From positions 682,001-746,000 of the forward strand of contig JANFNE010000007.1 of the NCBI GenBank assembly GCA_024867545.1: DNA of 64,000 nucleotides. The letters are read 5' to 3'. The notes beneath the pieces are model-generated. The model was not told the origin of the DNA, made no database searches, and saw only the letters and a program-made list of their open reading frames with translations. A program made the translations under genes and the position numbers. Source of the stretch: Phytopythium helicoides (Eukaryota > Oomycota > Peronosporomycetes > Pythiales > Pythiaceae). Shown here one piece after another: positions 9,631 through 17,300 of the stretch. Within the stretch, counting starts at the first letter, position 1, and each line of letters starts with the position of its first letter.

Positions 9631-11109
9631 CTACCTCCAACGCGGCTTCGCACAAGTTGACTTCCACATAGACTTGGACTTGCATCCGATCACACAACTT
9701 ACCGCTCCAGGCTCGCTCGTGCATCCTCCTGCAGCCATGGACACCTCGGTGCACACACTGTCAGCATGCACACGTCTGACCGCCGCGTGAACAGGAACAA
9801 CGCGGCGTGAGATAGCGTTAGTAGCACTCGGGTAGCACCGACCGCTCGTCTTCTTCATCTTCGGATTCTCCTTCTTCACAATCTTCTCCTTCTCATTAAT
9901 CTTGATCTCGACCGCGTTCGCAACGGGCTTGATGGCTGGTACTCCTGCCACTGGAATAGAAGTTGCTTCCGCTGTGTGCTCCATTCGCAGCCGAAGTTCA
10001 TCCAACTCTTTTTGCAACTGCATCTGCATCTTTTTCTGCATCTCTGTCTCCTCGATCGCCACCTGGAGCTGCTTCTTCGTCGTCACCAGCGTCAGCTTGA
10101 GCGCAGCGATCTCATTCGCGTGGTGGTTGCTCGTATCTTTCTCCAGCTCCTGCTGTCTGCACACCTCCGCCTCCAAGTCCTTGACACGCTGCAGTAGTGC
10201 CACACTTGTCCGTTGTTCAGCCGCCATCGACGCCTCTGATGATCGTCGAGCAGCCTCGGTCTCGTCCGCGACGCCTTGTAGCTGCTCCAGCTTGGTATCC
10301 ATCTCCATGATGATCGCTCGCAGCTCCGTCTCTTGCTGCACCAGCTTCTGCTCCAGCGCACTCACGACATCTGCATGCCTGCTCGCTGTGCGCTCGCTGC
10401 GTGCCACCAGCGTGCGGTTGACGTACTCCAAATATGAGACGCGTGCCTGCGCGAGGTCTAGCAACTGCTCGTCCGTGTCTGCAAATGACTCCATGATGCG
10501 CAACTGCGACTCCATGACAGCGCGCTCGGCCTCTTCGCCGCGCAATTGCCTCTCGAGTTGCTTCACTTGTCTCGCGAGGCGCTGTGCGTCCTCAAGCACG
10601 AGCGCAGCGGCTTTCTCCTCAGCTTCCAGCTGCGCCTGCAGCACGCCGAGTTTCGCGTCCGCAACGGCTAGCTCTGCCGCCGCGGCGCTCTCTGTCTCTC
10701 GCATCTTCTCGCTCTGGCTTGCAATGACGCTCTGGAGTTGTCGCTGCGAGGTCTGCACGGCCTCCTGCAGCGCCGCACACTCGGCGTAGCGGCACACGAA
10801 CTCTGCCGCCAGCAGGCGTGCTGCATCCTCAGCCGTCTCACTCGCGTCCTCCACGGCCTGCACAATGGCCAGCGCACGTCGCACACCGCTCTCCTTGGCG
10901 GTCTCAGTGGCTGTGTTGCTGTCGGTCTCCGTGATGGTCTCGTTGTCTGTCGTCGGAAAGTCGCGGGTTTGGTCGTTGTCGAGGCTCTCGTTGTCGTCGT
11001 CAATGACGCTGATCTCGCAGCTGACGTCCTTGGCGCCAGCTAGCATCGGCGCGAACAGGCTCAGCGTCCACTGGTACACGCTCGTGCTCGTGGTGGCGAC
11101 GAAGTTCAT
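9631..11109 (-). CDS. Coiled-coil protein, copy 1
   Basis: 492 residues from the ATG at 11109-11107, which is the first methionine shared by all three copies (MNFVATTSTSVYQWTLSLFAP). A short, partly hydrophobic N-terminus is followed by an acidic Thr/Asp/Glu stretch. A long heptad-rich coiled coil covers about residues 65-390 (for example ELRAIIMEMDTKLEQLQ and QLQKELDELRLRMEH). A Lys-rich linker and a Cys/Ser/Arg tail ending AKPRWR complete it. The coiled coil suggests oligomerisation or a structural role, but I do not recognise the family. Close paralogues are at 36316-37800 and 52190-53668. Confidence 0.8.
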   Translation of the reverse strand: MNFVATTSTSVYQWTLSLFAPMLAGAKDVSCEISVIDDDNESLDNDQTRDFPTTDNETITETDSNTATETAKESGVRRALAIVQAVEDASETAEDAARLLAAEFVCRYAECAALQEAVQTSQRQLQSVIASQSEKMRETESAAAAELAVADAKLGVLQAQLEAEEKAAALVLEDAQRLARQVKQLERQLRGEEAERAVMESQLRIMESFADTDEQLLDLAQARVSYLEYVNRTLVARSERTASRHADVVSALEQKLVQQETELRAIIMEMDTKLEQLQGVADETEAARRSSEASMAAEQRTSVALLQRVKDLEAEVCRQQELEKDTSNHHANEIAALKLTLVTTKKQLQVAIEETEMQKKMQMQLQKELDELRLRMEHTAEATSIPVAGVPAIKPVANAVEIKINEKEKIVKKENPKMKKTSGRCYPSATNAISRRVVPVHAAVRRVHADSVCTEVSMAAGGCTSEPGAVSCVIGCKSKSMWKSTCAKPRWR

Positions 11110-11257
11110 GGCGCGCGCGTCGGTGGCGTCCGAAGGTGTCGAGGGCGTCACTCAGTCGCTCGAGGGCGAGAAAGGCGGGGATGAGAGCGCCGCGGAGGTC
11201 TCTGGGAGCTCGAAAGAGCGAATGGTCGAACGCTGCGGCCACCGGAGTGCTCGCCAT
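11000..11257 (-). other. Conserved upstream ORF overlapping the coiled-coil start
   Basis: An 85-residue frame starting MASTPVAAAFDHSL overlaps the coiled-coil ATG in another frame. It is kept at full length in copy 2 (36168-36425). In copy 3 (53817-53665) it stops at a TGA that overlaps the coiled-coil ATG. It may be a translated leader, an alternative N-terminus, or mere hitch-hiking in a young duplication. Confidence 0.3.
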
Positions 11258-12002
11258 GGCGCGGGCGGACGGCGACCAGAAAGGCGCGCGCTCGGTCGGT
11301 CTCCATCTCGAAACCTTCTCAGGGGACTGTATTGTGGAGTGTAGCCATTCGTAATAGAAGGAGGCATACGAAAACTGAGAGACGATCTCGACAGAGACGC
11401 CCATTGGCTCGCTGGAGACCCGATAGAGCCAATCGCAACCCGAGAAGCAGGATCTTCCATACATCAAGCACTTCAACGTCGACTTGATCGCGTGTGCGTT
11501 CGTCCACAGCCTCGGCCAACCAAGCAATTTCACGTTTCCACTATCATTGGGAACAACTTGCTTGGCATACTTGCCCTTCTTGTGTCCTCATCTGTCCAGT
11601 CCTGTTATGTCGTGCTGCTGATCATAAGCACTGCCATTGTCACTGCCAGACGCGTCTCAATCGATCACCAGCCACCCTGCACCGCTTCTGAAGCGCGCCG
11701 ACTCGAACCCATTTCAGTCCACTTCGGTCGTCTCAAGAGCTCAGTAGGTGAGACTGCAGCCGCACTCGCCCTCACTCTTCCAATTACAGAGAATGGAAGA
11801 CAAGCATGGCCGGGTGGATAGTTTGACGACATGAAGTCGCAGCTGCAAACGGATGAGAAGAGGTTTGTCGACTTGGCGGGAAATTTGAATTGCCTGCAAC
11901 ATGGAGCTGGACCGTTTTCAACCAATGAATTAACGCCTCAAGAATTTTAGCCAATCGACGCGCTTGGATATCTTTGACACCGGTTTTGTCCAGTATGTAG
12001 CT

Positions 12003-12036
12003 CGTAATTACGTGTTTTGACGTAAATACTCCCGAC
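12003..12036 (+). repeat. Short dispersed repeat, copy 2
   Basis: Same orientation and near-identical to 4598-4632, with the palindrome CGTAATTACG followed by TGTTTT, ACGTAAATACTCC and CGAC. It lies about 210 bp beyond the end of the first coiled-coil unit. The surrounding 11791-12532 holds no supported gene. Confidence 0.6.
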
Positions 12037-12532
12037 ACCACCCATTTCCATTGGCAGTTCGCCGCCTCGACGTCCACAGTCTCATTTCAGAATCGGCACG
12101 CTGAAGCAAGCGTGTGTGTGTTGCTTGGCACCTGTAGTCTTGCGCTCTGCATTTCCCTTGTTTTCCTTTTGTGCACGTTGAGCAAATGATTCTCTTTAAT
12201 CAGCTACTCTGAACAGAGTTTTAGTCGACTCGCCAAAAACCATGTAGTGAACAAGTTCTGATGCTCAATCAACTAGCCAACTTCCCCCATTCTTATCTGG
12301 GTGCTTGTGTGGCTCGATGAACCCGTGGAGAAGCTGCCCACATCAATGGTATATTATCGATTTCTTTTCATCCAATCGAATCACGGAATCCAGTGACACA
12401 CGTCCGTATTCCAAAACCAGATGCATAGCAAATTGCCGGCATTGGACATCGTGTTCCGCAATCTGGCGCCGACGTACCACCCAGTCAAAAAATTCCAGCG
12501 AGCGCCGTCTCTTTTGCCGCGCGCAATTTCCC

Positions 12533-12568
12533 CCAATCACATGCGACCCATCCCCACTTTCGCCCAAT
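12533..12568 (+). promoter_or_regulatory. Two CCAAT boxes upstream of the MOB-like gene
   Basis: CCAATCAC occurs at 12533 and CCAATCA at 12564, about 175 and 145 nt before the ATG at 12710. Promoter role inferred from position. Confidence 0.35.
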
Positions 12569-12709
12569 CACTCGTCTCCGTAGTCCACCAAAATTTTCGT
12601 CGCCCGGTCGCAATGGAAGCCATGTCCAAAGGCGCCACCCGAAGCGCTCATCATTAGGATTTCTCCACGTTTCCTCGCTTCGCTTCGCTCCGCTTCGCCG
12701 CCGCCCGCC

Positions 12710-13387
12710 ATGAAGCGCGAGCGCGCCGGAGCGCTGAGCGCCGCCGCCCCCGCGCGCCACCGCAAGGCCGGCAGCGCCGACGCGCGCGCGCACGAGGAGT
12801 GCCCAGTGGTGCGCAAGCGGCTGCGGTCGCTGCACGCGCCGACGGCGGTTGTGGCCCGCCCCGCGTCGCCTGTTTCCCCGTCGGCGGCGCCCGTGGGCTC
12901 GTCCGCTCAGCTGCTGCGCGCGCAGCTTGGCGAGTTCTGCGAGGCGACGCCGTTCGAGCGCGCGAGCGCCACCCCCGAGGAGCTGCTGGCGTGGGTGAGC
13001 GACATGGCGGCCGACTTCTTCAGCGAGCTGTCGGCGCTGTACGACATGCTGTCCGAGATGAAGGCCCCCACGGACGAGGCGCGCGCCATGGACGAGCTCA
13101 TGCGACGCGTGGCGGCCATGCTGCACGCGACGGCGCCGCCCAACGACTGGGCGCGCGCGCGCAGCGTCTTCAGCGCGCTCATCCGCGTCTACATCTTCCT
13201 GTACGCGCGGTACTTCGGCGCCTTTGTGCTGCTCGAGGTGCACGAGCTGCTCGAGACGTGCTGGCGCCGCCTGCTCGCCTTCGCCATGGACCACCAGCTG
13301 CTGGACGACGCCTTCCTCGCCAGCGTGCACGCGCACGTCTCGGCGCTGGTCGCCGCCAGTTCCAAGCTGCTGGCGCCGTCCATGTGA
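12710..13387 (+). CDS. Divergent MOB-family protein lacking the zinc site
   Basis: A single exon of 225 residues. MOB proteins bind and activate NDR/LATS kinases in mitotic-exit and Hippo-type pathways. The fold is recognised from LLAWVSDMAADFFSELSALYDML (family: EW.AVNTVDFFNQIN.LYG, residues ~90-112) and from LIRVYIFLYARYF, ...LLEVHELLETCWRRLLAF and ...HQLLDD (family: LFRVYAHIYHQHF...EEAHLNTSFKHFIFF...LID, residues ~160-210). The Cys pair after the first motif is absent. The two His ligands of the VYAHIYHQHF motif are Phe and Ala here, so no zinc site is expected. The N-terminal 70 residues are basic and Ala/Arg-rich, with a possible nuclear signal. The start is the ATG after a CCAAT-bearing promoter. 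Kinase-binding residues may also be lost, so a non-canonical adaptor is possible. Confidence 0.7.
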   Translation: MKRERAGALSAAAPARHRKAGSADARAHEECPVVRKRLRSLHAPTAVVARPASPVSPSAAPVGSSAQLLRAQLGEFCEATPFERASATPEELLAWVSDMAADFFSELSALYDMLSEMKAPTDEARAMDELMRRVAAMLHATAPPNDWARARSVFSALIRVYIFLYARYFGAFVLLEVHELLETCWRRLLAFAMDHQLLDDAFLASVHAHVSALVAASSKLLAPSM

Positions 13388-13399
13388 GACCAGCAGAGA

Positions 13400-13416
13400 A
13401 GAGAGAGAGAGAGAGG
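13400..13416 (+). repeat. GA microsatellite
   Basis: A run of GA dinucleotides directly 3' of the MOB-like stop. The 13388-13807 gap otherwise shows no feature. Confidence 0.8.
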
Positions 13417-13807
13417 GTATCTATCAAAAGAGTAAACTACTGTACATCACCATCACGAACGATCTGAAGGTGCGATGGCGGCTGAAGTGGGCGTGCAGCA
13501 CCTTCCGCCTCCCACCCTCGAGCTCACCCCCGCCGCCTCCAGCAGCTCTGGCCAGCGTTCGTCCGGCCCCTCGCGCCGTCGAACGCCCCCCATTGTCGAC
13601 GTCCCATGTACCTGCCATCTCGGGGCGGCAGCGTCCATAACCCCGCACTACCGACCTCGGTCTCTATCCACCCGCGAAAACCAACTCTAGCGCTGATTCA
13701 ACCCCTCCCAATAGCGCCATGCGAAACGCGCGAGAGAGGCGGCCGGAGTGATGGTCGCCATGTGACCGACCGAGAGTTTCACCTGGCACTCCCCGCCGCG
13801 CCTCGCC

Positions 13808-14299
13808 ATGCTGACGCTGTGCGACGCGCTGCGCGCGCTCACGGCCTCGTGCTCCTCGGGGCGCGAGGACGCGGCGGCGCGCGAGGACCCGGCGCGCGCC
13901 AAGGAGCTGGCGCTGCTGCGCGCGGGCGCCAGCGGCCATACGGCGGCGCTTCCCCAGGCGCTGCGGCGCTCCGTGCGGCTGCGCGCCGGCTCGCAGCGCG
14001 GCGCGGCGCTCGAGGACGCCGTGGGCTTCGAGCTCGAGCCGTCGGGCCGCCCGGACTTCCGCGCGAGCGTCGCGGCCGTCGCTACCGACGGCGCCGCGGC
14101 GGCCGCGGGCGTCAAGCCCGACGCGCTGCTCATCGCCATCGACGGGCGATCCACGAGGGGATGGAGCCTCCAGCAGGTGCGCGGCGCGCTGCAGCGAGCC
14201 GTCGTGCCCAGCGCGCTGTCGGCGTACGCGCTCGCCTCAAGCGGATACACAGACTTCCAGGCCAGCGACGTCACGGTCGAGATTCGCGCAGTACATTGA
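13808..14299 (+). CDS. PDZ domain, probable N-terminus of the downstream PIKfyve-like kinase
   Basis: 163 residues with a PDZ-like core: VGFELEPSGRPDF, VAAVATDGAAAAAGVKPDALLIAIDG and WSLQQVRGALQRA. The frame stops at 14297-14299, only 25 bp before the first ATG of the lipid kinase. Just before this stop, at about 14285-14292 (CGCGCAG), a one-base change would carry the last PDZ strand (DVTVEIR) straight into the kinase frame through QYIEAANVAPKSMDKN. No convincing intron explains the switch. I infer a single PDZ-FYVE-TCP1-kinase gene broken by one extra base; two separate genes are less likely given the spacing. Confidence 0.7.
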   Translation: MLTLCDALRALTASCSSGREDAAAREDPARAKELALLRAGASGHTAALPQALRRSVRLRAGSQRGAALEDAVGFELEPSGRPDFRASVAAVATDGAAAAAGVKPDALLIAIDGRSTRGWSLQQVRGALQRAVVPSALSAYALASSGYTDFQASDVTVEIRAVH

Positions 14300-14324
14300 A
14301 GCCGCCAACGTCGCGCCGAAGAGC

Positions 14325-17300
14325 ATGGACAAGAACCCGTACGCGCTCACGCACTTCCCGTCGCCACAGGGAGAGCAGCTGCCGAGGGTCAACAGGTACT
14401 TGGAGGACTCGGAACAGGAGACAGCAGTGCCGGCCGCGAGCGAGGAGGAGTGCGAGGCGTCGGCTCTGCCGCTACACCGCAGAGAGCGCTCGCGGTCCTT
14501 CAAGCACTTTTGGATGTCGGACCGCTCGTCCAAGGCGTGCTACGAGTGCGAGCAGCTCTTCACTTTTTTCCGCCGTCGGCACCACTGCCGCTCGTGCGGA
14601 CAGCTCTTCTGCTCCAACTGCTGTGCGCGTTTGCCGCAGTCGTTCGGGGGCAACAAAGTCGACGACTCCATTGCGCGGCTACGCAAACAGCTCGTGTGCC
14701 ATACATGCCATCTTCAGCTGCGCGAAGGTCTCCACATGAAGCTGACTGGTGCGACTTTCGAGACAGAAGGTGTCGCCAAATCGAGCGACTCGAGCACGTC
14801 GCAGACGCTGCTTCTTATGCCGCAGCACATTACCGAGGCGCTCGAACGATCGAGTTCAGACACGGCGCAGTGGAAGCACGTGGACAAAAGCGAGTTATTT
14901 GACAGGGATGAGATCAGCAGTGACCCACGCCCGAGTGACCAGCCAGACAAGTCGAACATGGCTCCTGTGCTGTTTACAATGTTTCCCAAAGTGCAAATCA
15001 AAGCAAGCGTGCAGCATCTAGCGCACCAGCCGCACCTCCACGAGCTCGGCAAAGACACCAAACAACGAGGGCGAGTGGTCGAGACGCGACCTAGAGCGTT
15101 GAGTGAGACCGTCATCGTTCCGACGCGGGAACACATTCGCAAGGAAGCGTACTCTCGCTCATTCAACAAGCTCAAGCGGTGCAACAGCAGCTCATACATT
15201 GGCAACCCTAGTATTCACCGCTGGAGCGAGGCCGAGTTCAAGCGGCTGGTTGCGCAGTCGCATGCTGAGGCGCGCATTGCGGGCACTTTTCCGTCGTCGT
15301 CAAAGAGTGTGGCGTCAAACCGACCCAAGGCGCTCTCGGCGAACTTCGACACCACGCGTTTTGGCAATAGCGTTACTATCGACCCTTTCGGAGTTGGGAG
15401 CAGCAATGGCACCGGTAGTAGCGGTGTTGAGCGGCTTCGAAACAACACTCTCACGAGCTATGCTGAAAGTGAGCGCATCGCAATCAAGGACTCCAAGATT
15501 TTATCGGTCATCGGGCTCTCTGATGACGCGTGTGACGCAATGAAAGACCCCGAGTGGAGGCGTCGAAAGGAAGACGTGCTCCAGGAAATGGCACAGCATG
15601 CTCAGACTCGACTGGAAGAGCGAATATTCCACATGCTTGAGCACTCTAGCGAGATCTCGCGACTTTTTATGGTGGAACAGCACAGGTGGATGCAGATTAT
15701 CAACTTGTTCACGAACCGGGCGGCTACACAAGTTTCGTGTGAGCCTGATCGAGGTGACACGATGGATATTATGGAGTATGTTCGTGTTCAATGCCTGGAA
15801 GGTGGCCGCGTTCAAGACAGTTTTTTTATCGACGGTGTGATGGTGCACAAGAGTCTGGCTCGGAAAGGTATGCGCAGCGACATCTTGAAGCCCCGTATTC
15901 TTTTGTTAGCAACTGCTTTGGACTACCAGCGCAAAAAGGAGGCGATTTCGTCGCTTGAGAGTGTTGCTGGCCAAGAGGTCGAGTACATGCACATAGTGAC
16001 GGAGAAAATTTTGACTCTCCGACCGGATATCGTCATGTTTGAAGGCCACGTACATCGAGTCGCCGAGGAGTTGCTATTCAAAGCAAACGTTGCCTTGGTC
16101 AAGAACGTCCGTCTGATTGACCTGCAGCGAATTGCACGTTGCACTGGTGCGTCAATTCTGACATCCTACGACCATATTGACAAAATGTCAGACAAAGGAA
16201 TCATCGGAACGTGCGCGCGATTCTACGTTATGATCAGTGACCAGGCACCCAAGAGCGCAAAGCGTATTAGCTACAAGATGTCGTCACCATCGATGGCTCA
16301 ACATGTTGTGAAGCCCCCACCTCCGAATGGAACTGACAGTGACAGGTGGTCGACCTCATCAACCACCTCGGCAGGTACCGATCAGCGACCTCATCGGCGG
16401 CGGCGTGTTCAGCGTCAAAACATTGTCTTTGAAGGGGGCCAATCATCTAAGGGATGCACTTTATGCCTGCGTGGTGGCTCACCCGAGGTGTTTAGCGAAG
16501 TGACCGAGATCCTTGGCGCAACAATTCGCGCAGCATACAACATGCGCCTTCAGCGGGCTGTCCTAGCTGAGTATGGTTACGTCCCTCCCCCTGAACAGCT
16601 GGAACGCTCAGTCGCCGAGGAGTGGTTTGCCAAGTGCTCGACATCGCTGTACATCTCGCTCAAGTCGAATTCGCTGTCCATGCGCGCAGCACTCAAAGAG
16701 ACCCAGTCAATGTGCAAGTGGTGCAAGGCACATACGCGGTATAACAACATTAGCTCTCTCCGAGTCCTGAGTATTAACCGTGATCGCGAAAATGGAGAAG
16801 CCACCGGTTCTGTGCTCGGCGGAGGTGTTGAAATGAACCAGTGCACCTGCGGCTCCAAGGCGTCGTATGCACTCCGAGATCGCATCCTTTTCTCTACGTG
16901 CTGGAGCACCATCGAAGGCAAATCGGCTTCCAAGGCCGAGATGATGTGTATTGACTTTTATAGCTCCAACGATATTTCGTTGGGCCAGTTCTTTGACAAG
17001 TTTTGCTTTGATGGAAGCAAGTCTGAGTTCAAGCGCGCGTTCACGACGTGCAAGCTTTCCTTTTCTCATGATACGGGCCGAATCACGTTCCGTGTGAAGG
17101 ATCTGAGTGCTATCAAGGATCAAAATGAAAAGTTGATGCCTGCTGCAGACCTTCTGCGCGATATCAACCATCGCGCAGTGCTACGCTTGGTTCGGTCCGA
17201 TAAGCTTGTGCTGTGGTCGCGCAATATTGCTGACGATAACAACCCAACGAGCACCAGCAGTCCGTTGTCGGTGCAATATTCGATTCTACCCCGTGATGTG

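Larger units (their letters stand above)
9505..11790 (-). repeat. Duplicated coiled-coil gene unit, copy 1
   Basis: Similar at the DNA level to 35600-37935 and 52085-54380. The unit covers the coiled-coil gene, about 120 bp of 3' flank (a shared tract beginning TTTACGATCAACATCAAC) and about 650 bp of 5' flank. Non-coding flanks are conserved with the gene, so this is segmental duplication. End points are approximate. Confidence 0.85.

Noticed and set aside
12485..13336. 283-residue minus-strand frame opposite the MOB-like gene
   Set aside because: Arg/His/Gly-rich antisense shadow of a high-GC coding exon with no domain.
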